A stretch of 64,000 nt of DNA from Oxalobacter formigenes (GCF_002127965.1 NZ_CP018787.1:1488001-1552000); one strand, 5' to 3'. Shown: positions 33,773 through 42,166, counted from the stretch's first letter. A program made the numbers and translations. Notes: generated by a model not told the origin, from the sequence alone.

Positions 33773-34930
33773 ATGACGAAATTACCGCAGAAGGATCTTC
33801 TGTCCGGCTCGAAAACACCACGGACAACGACGGGGGAGATGAAAACCGCTTTGGGCAAGTTGCGCGATTTTCTCTCGGAGCTTTTCGGGGAGGACAGTTC
33901 TGACAAGGAAGGGGCCAGACAAACGCTCGGGATTGATTTGTCTTCTCTGGCATCGAAACCGGATGTCGAAAAGGCTTTGCTCTTTAAAGCCGATCGGGCC
34001 GGGGTGGATCAAGCCTTGTCGGAGAAGGTGGACAGGGATGAGTTGAATGCCCTTGAAGAGGCGATTGCCAAACGGGGGACGCCGGTCGGCTCGATTGAGT
34101 TTTTTGCGATGGCGTCTCCTCCGGCAGGATACCTCAAAGCGGATGGGTCGGCGGTGGGAAGGGATACCTGTCCGGATCTGTTTTCCGCGATCGGCACGAC
34201 ATTCGGTTCCGGCGATAATGAATCGACGTTCAATCTTCCTGACCTGATCGACCGCTTTGCAGAAGGCAGTTCTACTCCCGGAGTTAAACGGGAGGCGGGG
34301 CTTCCGAATATTGCCGGGGTTGTCGGGCCAATCGATGATTATTCTTCGTCGAATTTAACCGGCAGTTTTTATAATGCCGGTGCGATTGGATATGATGCCA
34401 CTTCCGGAAACACCGGAAATGGCTGGAAATTGGGTTTTGACGCGTCCCGTTCCAATCCAATTTACGGTGCATCCGAAACTGTCCAGCCTCCTTCCCTGAC
34501 GCTTCTGCCCTGCATCAAGGCTTTTGACGCCGCAACGAACCCTGGACTGATCGATGTGACTGCACTGGCTGGCGACATGAATGCCAAGCTGGACAAGTCT
34601 GTTGACGGCAAACCTGTCCGGTATGTCACGGATGCTTTCAGCGATGGCACGAACTGGTTCCGCACATGGTCGGATGGCTGGCTTGAACAGGGAGGAACGT
34701 ATGATCACGGAAAGAACGAAGCTGCCTGGACAGACACGATAACACTGCCACAGCCATTTGCAAATGCCAGTTACACTGTTTCGCTAACCCAGCTCGACGC
34801 TTCTACACAGACCAATATTGCCGCGCAAAAGAAAACCGGAATGACTTTTGAGATTCTGGCATCGCCAAACTATGGAAACGGGTACACGCAGCGTTACGCA
34901 ATGTGGTCGGCAAGTGGTGAGGGTTTATAA
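33773..34930 (+). CDS. Phage tail-collar protein 3
   Basis: 385 residues. The N-terminus MTKLPQKDLLSGSKTPRTT matches the genes at 0.1 and 24.7 kb. The collar domain is at residues ~100-165 (GSIEFFAMASPPAGYLKADG, FNLPDLIDRFAEGS). A block of 218 bases is identical to collar gene 2. A related but diverged GLIDVTALAGDMNAKLDKS block and a unique tip follow (NEAAWTDTITLPQPF). GGAG lies before the ATG at 33773. The stop overlaps the convergent AraC gene by six bases. No other virion gene is close. Confidence 0.8.
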   Translation: MTKLPQKDLLSGSKTPRTTTGEMKTALGKLRDFLSELFGEDSSDKEGARQTLGIDLSSLASKPDVEKALLFKADRAGVDQALSEKVDRDELNALEEAIAKRGTPVGSIEFFAMASPPAGYLKADGSAVGRDTCPDLFSAIGTTFGSGDNESTFNLPDLIDRFAEGSSTPGVKREAGLPNIAGVVGPIDDYSSSNLTGSFYNAGAIGYDATSGNTGNGWKLGFDASRSNPIYGASETVQPPSLTLLPCIKAFDAATNPGLIDVTALAGDMNAKLDKSVDGKPVRYVTDAFSDGTNWFRTWSDGWLEQGGTYDHGKNEAAWTDTITLPQPFANASYTVSLTQLDASTQTNIAAQKKTGMTFEILASPNYGNGYTQRYAMWSASGEGL

Positions 34931-35722
34931 AAATCCCCGACCCCCGCTTTTTTCCTGAACGTATCGCCCCGGAGACGTTCCAACCGCTTTTTTGAACATG
35001 GTTATGAAGGCAGTGACGGATTCATATCCGAGATCCCAGGCGGTTTTCTCTACGGATGCACCTTCCGTCAACTGCTGGATGGCCATAATGAGAAGCAGTT
35101 GCTGTTTCCAGCGGCCGAATGAGAGGCCGGTTTCCTGTTTGACCAGTCGCTCCAGTGACCGGCGGCTCATCCCGGTGAATTTTGCCCAGTCCGACAGGGT
35201 TTTGTGCACTGAAGGTGTATCGATGATGGCTTCGGCGATGGCTTTCAGGTGTGAATTGCCGGAAATGGGAAGGGAGAGTCCCGAGACCGGCATGGTCGAC
35301 AGTTCTTCAAGGAGAACCTGATACAGCAGACGGGCATGGCCGGTAGTCGCTTCGGTTTCCGGCAGGGAAACGATACGCCGGAACAATTCCGTGACCAGCG
35401 GGGTTACAGACAGGGTACAGGTCGTTTCAGGCAGCCGGATTTCTTCCGTTTCAACGAACAGCATGCATACGCCTGAATGGGGACTGATCCGGTTGCAATG
35501 GAAGGTGCCGGGTGGAAGCCATATGGCACATTGTGGCGGGACGAGCCAGATGCCCTTTTCTGTCCTGCATGTCACGTTTCCGGTGAGGGTCAGGACAATC
35601 TGGCCGGTCTTGTGCCGGTGCATGGGCGATTCATATTCACTCTGCGCCGCTTCGAAGCGGGTAACGGCGACAGACGTGAATTTTTCCTGCGGATAATCGA
35701 TCAGAAGGTCTCTTAAGGTCAT
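34925..35722 (-). CDS. AraC-family transcriptional regulator (NimR-like)
   Basis: 265 residues: an N-terminal cupin-like sensor (SEYESPMHRHKTGQIVLTLTG split by strands, then VPPQCAIWLPPGTFH) and a C-terminal double helix-turn-helix (TLSDWAKFTGMSRRSLERL, then WDLGYESVTAFITMFKKAVG). This is the layout of NimR/YeaM-type regulators. It is divergent from an MFS gene related to NimT/CynX, which it probably controls through the 136-base intergenic region. Confidence 0.85.
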   Translation of the reverse strand: MTLRDLLIDYPQEKFTSVAVTRFEAAQSEYESPMHRHKTGQIVLTLTGNVTCRTEKGIWLVPPQCAIWLPPGTFHCNRISPHSGVCMLFVETEEIRLPETTCTLSVTPLVTELFRRIVSLPETEATTGHARLLYQVLLEELSTMPVSGLSLPISGNSHLKAIAEAIIDTPSVHKTLSDWAKFTGMSRRSLERLVKQETGLSFGRWKQQLLLIMAIQQLTEGASVEKTAWDLGYESVTAFITMFKKAVGTSPGRYVQEKSGGRGFL

Positions 35723-35796
35723 TTTGGCGTGATTTGACTATTTATTGGCATCATATCCAAATGCAATCGTAAAGAAAAGCAGGCATAGTGGCACTC

Positions 35797-35831
35797 CGTT
35801 TTGGACTTGCCGGATTGGGATTCCCAAAACG
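35797..35831. promoter_or_regulatory. Inverted repeat between the AraC and MFS genes
   Basis: CGTTTTGG at 35797-35804 and CCAAAACG at 35824-35831, 19 bases apart, just before the transporter gene. A possible operator for the divergent regulator. Confidence 0.4.
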
Positions 35832-35858
35832 TTTTTGACACGATTGATGAGGTTTGCC

Positions 35859-37085
35859 ATGACACTGAAGGGATCATCTGTTTTTAAAAACGAAATTACG
35901 CTCGCCATTTCCATTCTGTTGATTGCAACTTGCCTGAGGGCGCCTTTTACCAGTATGGGTCCTCTGCTGGAAACGATTCAGGCGTCTCTGCACCTGTCCA
36001 CAGCGGCTGCCGGTCTGGTCAATGCCTTGCCATTGCTGGCATTCGGGACGGTTTCTCCGCTTGTTCCCTGGATCGCCAGACGGCTTGGGCTTGAACGGGC
36101 GATGGGTCTGGCGCTTGTTTTGACGGGATGCGGGATCGTTTTGCGTTCTTTCGGGACAATCTGGAGCCTGTTTGCCGGAACGGTAGTGCTCGGGTGCGGG
36201 ATTGCCGTCTGCAACGTCCTGCTGCCGGGTCTCGTCAAGCGTGATTTTCCCAATTCGATTCCCAGACTGACGGCGCTGTATGCTCTGACGATGGGGGTCA
36301 GTGGAGCATTGGGATCGGTGCTTGTCGTTCCCCTCTCGGAGTTTCCGGGGTGGGATTGGGGATGGGCATCGGGAACCCTGTTCATCTTGCCGTTTATCGC
36401 TGCAATCAGCTGGATTCCCCAATTGGCTGATGGCAATAAAGAGAAGACAGCAGTACAGGTAAAGCCCACCGGAAAAGTCTCTTTGTGGGGTTCTTTTCTG
36501 GCATGGCAGGTATCGCTGTTCTTCGGACTGACTTCCCTGATTTATTACATTTGTGTCAGCTGGCTGCCTGCCCTGTTGACGAGTGCCGGATTTACGGAGG
36601 CACAGGCCGGTAACGTTCACGGCCTGATGCAACTGGCCTCCGCCATTCCGGGGCTCTTTCTCATTCCGGTGTTGAAGTGGATGAAGGACCAGCGTCTTGT
36701 GGCGGTTGTGGTCTCGGGGATTGCCCTGACAGGGACAGCCGGTCTCGCCCTTTTCCCGCAATGGGCGGCGATATGGGGGATCTGCATCGGTCTGGGTACC
36801 GGGGCGACGCTGGTTCTTGGTCTGGTGTTTATCGGCTTGCGTACCCACAATATCGCACAGGCGGCATCCCTCTCGGGAATGGCTCAGGGGTTCGGGTATC
36901 TGCTGGCGTCTGGCGGCCCGGTTTGCGCAGGAGCCATTCATGACCTGACGGGCAGCTGGTCTGCCGTATTCTACGCCTCGACGGTTCTTTGCGTCTTTCT
37001 GGCTCTGGCCGGATGGGGTTCAGGACGCAATATCCGGATTGGGGAAACCCGTTCGAACCCTGTTTCCCACACGGGGGCAGTCTGA
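35859..37085 (+). CDS. MFS transporter, CynX/NimT family
   Basis: 408 residues with twelve membrane segments. The N-terminal LIATCLRAPFTSMGPLLETI and the loop PWIARRLGLERAMGLAL are typical of the CynX/NimT branch, which includes cyanate and 2-nitroimidazole transporters. The start at 35859 has GAGG six bases upstream. The divergent NimR-like gene supports a NimR-NimT-type drug or metabolite efflux pair, as in E. coli. The substrate is inferred only from that context. Confidence 0.82.
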   Translation: MTLKGSSVFKNEITLAISILLIATCLRAPFTSMGPLLETIQASLHLSTAAAGLVNALPLLAFGTVSPLVPWIARRLGLERAMGLALVLTGCGIVLRSFGTIWSLFAGTVVLGCGIAVCNVLLPGLVKRDFPNSIPRLTALYALTMGVSGALGSVLVVPLSEFPGWDWGWASGTLFILPFIAAISWIPQLADGNKEKTAVQVKPTGKVSLWGSFLAWQVSLFFGLTSLIYYICVSWLPALLTSAGFTEAQAGNVHGLMQLASAIPGLFLIPVLKWMKDQRLVAVVVSGIALTGTAGLALFPQWAAIWGICIGLGTGATLVLGLVFIGLRTHNIAQAASLSGMAQGFGYLLASGGPVCAGAIHDLTGSWSAVFYASTVLCVFLALAGWGSGRNIRIGETRSNPVSHTGAV

Positions 37086-37105
37086 GCAGGCAATCATCAA
37101 TCTGA

Positions 37106-37378
37106 TTAGGTGGATTGATCCGTATCGGTTTCCTGCGAAGTCTGCTCTTCCATGAAAGATTTATACGTCAAAACTTTAACCTGTTTATCGGTACCATATT
37201 TATCACGTAAAAACTGAAGATCGTCTGAATATTCCAGTATTTTCGTTTTGGTGTCGTTCCAGACGGCATAACGATAAATGGGTTCATATTTGCCGTTAAA
37301 GAAAACAGAAGGGCTGGGGCCAAGATCAGCAATATAAATGTAGTCTTCGCTGTCGGCGGTATATGTGTAAGAAGGCAT
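37106..37378 (-). CDS. Small protein behind a structured leader (copy 2)
   Basis: 90 residues, paralogue of the gene at 21862-22104, with the same core (YIYIADLGPSPSVFFNG, IYRYAVWNDTKTKI, FLRDKYGTDKQVKVLTYKSF) and a longer acidic tail rich in Thr, Glu and Asp. Family not recognised. It is preceded by the second copy of the long structured leader. GGGA lies eight bases before the ATG, within the 3' arm of the leader's outer stem. Confidence 0.7.
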   Translation of the reverse strand: MPSYTYTADSEDYIYIADLGPSPSVFFNGKYEPIYRYAVWNDTKTKILEYSDDLQFLRDKYGTDKQVKVLTYKSFMEEQTSQETDTDQST

Positions 37379-37727
37379 GATATACGTCCCGGTTATGACC
37401 CTTACGAGGGGTCGGGCGGGTGGTTCGAACAGCCAAACTACACTGCCTGCTTATTCCCTCCGGAGAGGTATTGTATTAGACAGCCACCCGCCCGATTGAA
37501 GAAAACCGGGACGAACGAAACGACATTTGTGACAGACTCGCCAATACTCAACTGGTTCCAGAGTGTGTTTGAAGCACCATGGAAGTGAGTATATGACGAT
37601 CGGATTAAAAATATCCCCTTGGAAACGAACGGTAGCGCAAATAAGGGATGCACTGACCGGGTTTTGCTGAATGCCTGATGCCGCGTGGTACTTGCATTCC
37701 GATCACCAGAATACTCACTTTAATTTA
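37379..37727 (-). ncRNA. Long structured leader RNA (copy 2)
   Basis: Outer stem CGTCCCGGTT (37385-37394) with AACCGGGACG (37504-37513). Long stem CGGGCGGGTGG (37413-37423) with CCACCCGCCCG (37484-37494). A GACCC...GGGTC hairpin has the same CTCGTAA loop as copy 1. Further upstream are a CGGT-AGTGCA...TGCGCT-ACCG hairpin and an ATACTCA/TGAGTAT arm enclosing the GGTGCTTCAAACAC segment. A TTGCAG-17-TAAATT promoter-like pair lies at 37722-37750. Stem sequences differ from copy 1 while pairing is kept. Confidence 0.7.
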
Positions 37728-37837
37728 AAGTAAATGGCTATTTCCTGCAAGAATTTATTGCCCTGCCGAGCTTGATAAGCATTGAATCCAGCCTGAAAAT
37801 ACTGTTTTTCCATCCAGTAATATTTTCAGAAGAAATC

Positions 37838-38191
37838 ATGACCCAGTGTTTCCCTGTCCCACATACCGATTCGGCAAATTCAGGCATCGATCTTAACGAG
37901 ATTCTGAACATCCGGAAAAATTCCTGCTTTCTCTTTCGCGCCGCGACAGATGATATGAATGAAACCGGAATTTTCAAGGGAGATATCGTCGTCGTGGATA
38001 AATCGATTCCTGCCAGACATGCGAACATTGTTCTGGTTGTCATGGACGGTGAATTCAGTATTCGCAGATTATTCAAACGGGGTCGTGTATGCCGCCTGTT
38101 TTTCGACGGCAACAGGGAAACGAAATTGCCTGACGGTCAGGAAGTGGCTATCCGGGGCGTTGTGACGGCCTGTTTGCGCCGGTTTGTCTGA
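37838..38191 (+). CDS. UmuD'-like protein lacking the catalytic dyad
   Basis: 117 residues aligning over their full length with the C-terminal part of UmuD: QCFPVP at the start (compare CGFPSP at the UmuD cleavage site), SGIDLNEIL, FKGDIVVVDKSIPARHANIVLVV and DGEFSIRRL. At the nucleophile Ser position of UmuD (GDSM) the sequence is DDMN, and the catalytic Lys position (VKKL) is IRRL. The product is therefore already UmuD'-sized and should not self-cleave. No umuC is adjacent. The start at 37838 follows AGAAGAAA; an extended frame to 37772 has no clear ribosome-binding site. Confidence 0.75.
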   Translation: MTQCFPVPHTDSANSGIDLNEILNIRKNSCFLFRAATDDMNETGIFKGDIVVVDKSIPARHANIVLVVMDGEFSIRRLFKRGRVCRLFFDGNRETKLPDGQEVAIRGVVTACLRRFV

Positions 38192-38284
38192 ACTGGTCAA
38201 AACTGCTCTTTTCAAAACCGGTTTGATGCGAAAGCGTATCCGGATTATTCACCGACATGTCACCCTAGTGCTTCCGGATGGGTC

Positions 38285-38695
38285 TTATGCATGAAACGTC
38301 CACCGATACAGCATCATGCCAAAGAGCATGGAAATGACGAAGATCAGCGCCGGGGCCATGCCTGCCGAGAGGGTGACGATCGCAGGGCCGGGACAGATTC
38401 CAGCCAGTCCCCACCCTGTTCCGAACAGGGAACTACCGAGGACAAGGCGCTTGTCGATACGGGTGGCGGTCGGAAGCTGGATGGGTGTATCAAGCAGTGA
38501 AGCCGGCCGTTTTCTGGCAAGGTAAAAGCCGACGAGGCCGACGGCGATGGCGCCGATCATGACGAATGCCAGCGACGGGTCCCAGTTTCCCGTGATGTCA
38601 AGAAAGTTCAGGACTTTGGCCGGGTCGGCCATGCGGGAAAGGATCAGTCCGATACCGAAGATCAGTCCGGACAAAAAGGCGACGATATTGAACAT
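38285..38695 (-). CDS. YeeE/YedE-family (DUF6691-like) membrane protein, second half
   Basis: 136 residues, about four membrane segments: MFNIVAFLSGLIFGIGLIL, then a loop, LVLGSSLFGTGWGLAGICPGPA and ALIFVISMLFGMML. The GxGWGLxGxCPGPA motif is the thiol-containing signature of the YeeE/YedE sulfur-transport family. GGAG precedes the ATG, one base after the stop of the first-half gene. Together with its partner it would form one transporter, probably for sulfane-sulfur or thiosulfate-type substrates. Confidence 0.82.
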   Translation of the reverse strand: MFNIVAFLSGLIFGIGLILSRMADPAKVLNFLDITGNWDPSLAFVMIGAIAVGLVGFYLARKRPASLLDTPIQLPTATRIDKRLVLGSSLFGTGWGLAGICPGPAIVTLSAGMAPALIFVISMLFGMMLYRWTFHA

Positions 38696-38696
38696 C

Positions 38697-39134
38697 TCAG
38701 ACTCCCAGACAGTGACGGACGATCCAGACGGTGATGGCGCCGAATACGATAAAAAGGATGGTGGCGACGAGTGAGCGTTTCGACAGGCGCGACAGGCCGC
38801 ACACGCCATGCCCGCTGGTGCATCCCGAACCGAGACGGCTGCCGAATCCGACCAGAAGGCCCGCAGGCCCCAGCAATGCCCATGAAACACTGTCGAAATG
38901 GAATTCCGGCAAGGGAATGAAAAGGCTGTAGAGCCATGGCGAAACGGCGAGACCGGCGACGAAAGCGACCCGCCACCAGGTTTCACCCTTTTCTGCCCTG
39001 AGGATGCCGGCGATGATGCCGCTGATCCCGGCGATGCGACCATCCGCCAGTATCAGAAGTGACGCGGCGATACCGATCAGAAGGCCACCGGCAAGGGATT
39101 GCCAGGGTGTGAAATTGATCCAGTCGATTGTCAT
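38697..39134 (-). CDS. YeeE/YedE-family membrane protein, first half
   Basis: 145 residues with four or five membrane segments. LAGGLLIGIAASLLIL is followed by RIAGISGI, LLVGFGSRLGSGCTSGHGVC and a final segment. The GSRLGSGCTSGHG motif is the conserved cysteine signature of the family. The ATG overlaps the TGA of the upstream ArsR gene (ATGA), indicating translational coupling. The three genes form one operon, regulator first. Confidence 0.85.
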   Translation of the reverse strand: MTIDWINFTPWQSLAGGLLIGIAASLLILADGRIAGISGIIAGILRAEKGETWWRVAFVAGLAVSPWLYSLFIPLPEFHFDSVSWALLGPAGLLVGFGSRLGSGCTSGHGVCGLSRLSKRSLVATILFIVFGAITVWIVRHCLGV

Positions 39135-39448
39135 GTCCGTTCTCCGCAAAAATGACGGTGCAGTATCGTCATGATGTCCATTGCAGGACCTTCTGCCAGC
39201 TGGTAAATCATCTGTTTGCCTTCTTTTCTTGCCACGATCAAACCTCCCCTGCGCAATACGCCAAGCTGCTGTGACAACGTCGGTTGCCGGATTCCGCATT
39301 CGGCTTCAAGTTGCCCGACGTGGCATTCTCCCTGTGACAGCCGGCATAACAGTTTCAGCCGGTCGGCATTGCCGAGTTTTTTGATGAAATCGACGGCTTT
39401 GTCTGCCGACGCCTGCCATTCGTTCCATTCTGTAGCCTCACTGATCAT
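39131..39448 (-). CDS. ArsR-family repressor, BigR/SqrR type
   Basis: 105 residues with a winged helix: LGNADRLKLLCRL, GECHVGQLEAECGIRQPTLSQQL and REGKQMIYQLAE-like wing sequence (here KEGKQMIYQLAE). The cysteine in LLCRL and the one near the C-terminus (HRHFCGE) occupy the places of the BigR/SqrR persulfide-sensing pair. It is expected to repress the YeeE/YedE operon and release on sulfide-derived persulfides. The start at 39448 has AGGAG upstream; the in-frame ATG at 39475 does not. Confidence 0.85.
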   Translation of the reverse strand: MISEATEWNEWQASADKAVDFIKKLGNADRLKLLCRLSQGECHVGQLEAECGIRQPTLSQQLGVLRRGGLIVARKEGKQMIYQLAEGPAMDIMTILHRHFCGERT

Positions 39449-39475
39449 TGCGTTTTCTCCTGGATCAACTCTCAT

Positions 39476-39515
39476 ACATTATATTGTTTTATATTTTATA
39501 AAATTATATATCGTT
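39476..39515 (-). promoter_or_regulatory. AT-rich palindrome, likely BigR-type operator
   Basis: TTTTATA-TTT-TATAAAA at 39487-39503 within a run of A/T, directly upstream of the repressor gene. BigR-type regulators bind AT-rich palindromes at this place. Confidence 0.55.
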
Positions 39516-39767
39516 TTCAGTTTTTGAACGACTGAATGGGGCTTTTTAAGAATATGCCCGGTTTTGTTGAAAATCTGTTGTATCGGTACGCCAGTGGTTT
39601 GATGTTTGTTCAGGTCCGTTCAGACTCTGCCGCTACAATAATCAGGTTGTCTTTGCATTTCACGTCCTGTTTTTAACGGTGAATTTGCAGTCGGGACGTA
39701 AAAACGGGGGGTTTTCCGGAAAAACCGGTTTTTACGTTTGAAATTCATTTCCTTTCTCTTTATCGCC

Positions 39768-40199
39768 ATGAAAAAAACACTCGAAGAATTCAAAGCGTTT
39801 GCCTTGCGCGGCAATGTAGTCGATATGGCTGTCGGTATCATTATCGGTGCTGCTTTCGGCAAAATCGTCTCGTCGCTCGTCGGCGATATCCTGATGCCCC
39901 TGCTCGGCCTGCTGCTCGGGGGAATCCATTTCAACGATCTCAAGTTCGTGATCAAATCGGCTGTCATGGATGGCAGCAAGATCGTCTCTCCTGAAGTGGC
40001 TTTGAATTACGGCAATTTCATCCAGACGACGATCGATTTCATCATTATCGCGTTTGCGATTTTCATGATGATCAAGGGCATCAGCAAGCTGTCTTTCAAA
40101 AAGCTGGAAGAATCGCCCGACGCTCCCCCTCCTCCACCGGATATCCAGTTGTTGACGGAAATCCGCGATTTGCTGAAAGATGAACAGAAAAAAGGCTGA
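39768..40199 (+). CDS. mscL: Large-conductance mechanosensitive channel
   Basis: 143 residues, normal MscL length. TM1 contains [22 protein letters not shown] (split here for length) and the glycine/alanine-rich pore [10 protein letters not shown] periplasmic loop, TM2 ([17 protein letters not shown]) and a C-terminal helix follow the proline linker. It opens on membrane tension during osmotic downshock. The start at 39768 matches the family. A bidirectional terminator follows. Confidence 0.95.
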   Translation: MKKTLEEFKAFALRGNVVDMAVGIIIGAAFGKIVSSLVGDILMPLLGLLLGGIHFNDLKFVIKSAVMDGSKIVSPEVALNYGNFIQTTIDFIIIAFAIFMMIKGISKLSFKKLEESPDAPPPPPDIQLLTEIRDLLKDEQKKG

Positions 40200-40244
40200 G
40201 TCAGTAATGGCATTCTCATGATGCCGCTTTTGCGGAACAGGGAT

Positions 40245-40277
40245 AAAAAAGGCAGAAACGACGGTTTCTGCCTTTTT
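40245..40277. terminator. Bidirectional terminator between mscL and the channel gene
   Basis: A6, GGCAGAAAC-gacg-GTTTCTGCC, T5: a perfect nine-pair stem between convergent genes. Confidence 0.85.
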
Positions 40278-40285
40278 GTTTGCCT

Positions 40286-41137
40286 TTATGGTTCTTTTGG
40301 AGGTGGCTTTGGCGGCTCCACAGGTTTCGTCTGCTCTGCTTGTACTGGCTGGACTGGCTGTGCGGGTTCTTCCCGCGTTTTTGGCACTTGCTGTGAAGAG
40401 GAAGCCGCTTCTGTCGCCGCCATATCCCCATCCAGTTCACGATAGTATTTTCGCCTGAACTGGTTATGGTTCTGGACGACGTTGGTGATGTATACAGTAA
40501 AGATCGGAAACATCATCATGCCCATGCCCGCCAGTGCAACGGACATGATCTTGCCGAATGTCGTCACGGCATAGATGTTCGACCCGACGGTCGTCACGTC
40601 CATGCAGGCCCACCAGAGGGCTGCTGAATAACTCGTGACCATCGGATTGACGTTCTGTTCGAGCACGTAAAAGATCATGCTGGAAAAATACACGGTCGCG
40701 ATCAGCATGGTCAGATAGGTAATGAACAGGCTGTACGCCCTGTTCCAGGTCAGCCATCCGATGACGATGGCCAGTGCGTACCCGCTTCTGATCATCGGGA
40801 CAAACCGGATGATGTAGTTCGTTTCCGGTGAAAACGAGAGGTTGTAATAATCGATAATGTTCAGGTACGGGATGGAAACCAGCAAAAACAGGAAATGGGT
40901 AATGAAGAATTCCCAGCGGTTTTGCGCCAGATACATTTCCAGAAAAAAGACAAACAGGAAAAACATGCAGATCCAGAACTGGATATCCAGAAAACTGCGT
41001 TTGGAAAGAAACTGGATGTGGTGGAAGGTATCGTAGGTGATGGTGATCACGAGAAACAGGGACATGCCGAGAATCAGTACGTGAAGACTGTTCAAAATGC
41101 CTTGTTTGGTATAGCTGGGATGTCTTGATGTCGCCAT
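40286..41137 (-). CDS. Voltage-gated-type ion channel with atypical filter
   Basis: 283 residues with about six membrane segments, a pore loop and a proline-rich cytoplasmic tail (PAQPVQPVQAEQTKP...). The pore reads ALWWACMDVTTVGSNIYAV, then TTFGKIMSVALAGMGMM. In potassium channels the filter is TTVGYGDIYP, so tyrosine-glycine-aspartate is replaced by Ser-Asn with one residue fewer. The S4-like segment (FVPMIRSGYALAIVIGW) has few arginines. It is probably a tetrameric cation channel of uncertain selectivity. Confidence 0.8.
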   Translation of the reverse strand: MATSRHPSYTKQGILNSLHVLILGMSLFLVITITYDTFHHIQFLSKRSFLDIQFWICMFFLFVFFLEMYLAQNRWEFFITHFLFLLVSIPYLNIIDYYNLSFSPETNYIIRFVPMIRSGYALAIVIGWLTWNRAYSLFITYLTMLIATVYFSSMIFYVLEQNVNPMVTSYSAALWWACMDVTTVGSNIYAVTTFGKIMSVALAGMGMMMFPIFTVYITNVVQNHNQFRRKYYRELDGDMAATEAASSSQQVPKTREEPAQPVQPVQAEQTKPVEPPKPPPKEP

Positions 41138-41322
41138 GATGAATACGCCATAAAAGCCTTTCGGGCACCGGCAGGAAAATCGCTTTTATCCAGCGTTTTT
41201 CCTGCGGTGGATTGCTTTCTTTTTAACGTATTGGCATGACCGCTTTTTGTGTTTGCTCACATATTCGGCATTTATTGCCGTCATTCAAGGAAAACGCGGC
41301 TTCCCTGTCTGGAAAATGCCCT

Positions 41323-42093
41323 TTATTTCAGGTCGAAGAGGATCATGAGCAAACCGGCCACGCCCGGCAACAGGACCATCATCCATTTCAGGAGCCATCC
41401 CGGTGCATGCCGGGTGAATTTGGCACCCACGTAAGCGCCGATCATCAGGCCGAGCAGGACTTGTATGAAGAGCATGAAATCGAGGTATCCGGAAAGCAGG
41501 TAGCCAAGACCGCCGAAAGCGGCAATCGGCAGGATGATCAGCATGGTGGTGCCGACGGAATGGTACAGCGGCATGGCAAAGAATATCAGCAACGAGAGCT
41601 GGATGAACTGGGCCGCTCCGAAACCGAAGGTGCCCGACAAGAGGCCATTGCCGACACCGGTCAATCCGGCCAGAAGCCAGAAACGGCTGCCGGTGAGATC
41701 GGCACTCTGCCCTTGTTTCAGGTGGAAAAGCGGCAGGTTCGGGTAAGTCAGGCGGGTATAGACGAGGATGGCGGAAGCGATCAGCATGGATGCCGTAAAG
41801 AACTTGAGTTCACTGCCTGGCAAGAGCGTCGAGATTTTCGAGCCGATAAAAGCGCCGCAAGCACCGGAAAGGCCGACGGTCAGCCCGATTTTGATATTCA
41901 TGTTCCCTTCCCGGAAATGGCTGAATGCGCCGGAAAGTGTGGTGAATATCATGGCCGCCAGTGAGGTGCCGACAGCGGTATGGATAGGGATATTGAAGAC
42001 AAGTGTCAATACGGCAATGACAACCCCGGCCCCGCCCGCTCCGATAAAACCGATCAGGCCACCCATGGCCAACATGGTGATAAAAACCAGCAT
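41323..42093 (-). CDS. TauE/SafE-family sulfite-type anion exporter
   Basis: 256 residues, about eight membrane segments in two similar halves, with GGLIGFIGAGGAGVVIAVL at the N-terminus and GLTGVGNGLLSGTFGFGAAQ at the start of the second half. These are the family's repeated glycine-rich motifs. Members move sulfite, sulfoacetate or other sulfur-containing anions. It lies near the BigR-YeeE/YedE operon, but not in it. A stable hairpin lies in its leader. Confidence 0.85.
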   Translation of the reverse strand: MLVFITMLAMGGLIGFIGAGGAGVVIAVLTLVFNIPIHTAVGTSLAAMIFTTLSGAFSHFREGNMNIKIGLTVGLSGACGAFIGSKISTLLPGSELKFFTASMLIASAILVYTRLTYPNLPLFHLKQGQSADLTGSRFWLLAGLTGVGNGLLSGTFGFGAAQFIQLSLLIFFAMPLYHSVGTTMLIILPIAAFGGLGYLLSGYLDFMLFIQVLLGLMIGAYVGAKFTRHAPGWLLKWMMVLLPGVAGLLMILFDLK

Positions 42094-42119
42094 CGTATTT
42101 CCTTACGGCCTTTTCGTCT

Positions 42120-42166
42120 CATACGGCACCGGTTTCCCGACTGGGCAAACCGGCATGACTCATGAC
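42120..42166 (-). promoter_or_regulatory. Leader hairpin of the TauE-type gene
   Basis: Read leftward: CCGGTTT-g-CCC-agtc-GGG-AAACCGG, closed further by TCAT/ATGA, about 30 bases before the start codon. Possible regulatory RNA element; no known class recognised. Confidence 0.35.

Noticed and set aside
37738-38112. Leftward open frame opposite the UmuD'-like gene
   Set aside because: Shadow of the UmuD'-like coding sequence, which has clear homology on the other strand.
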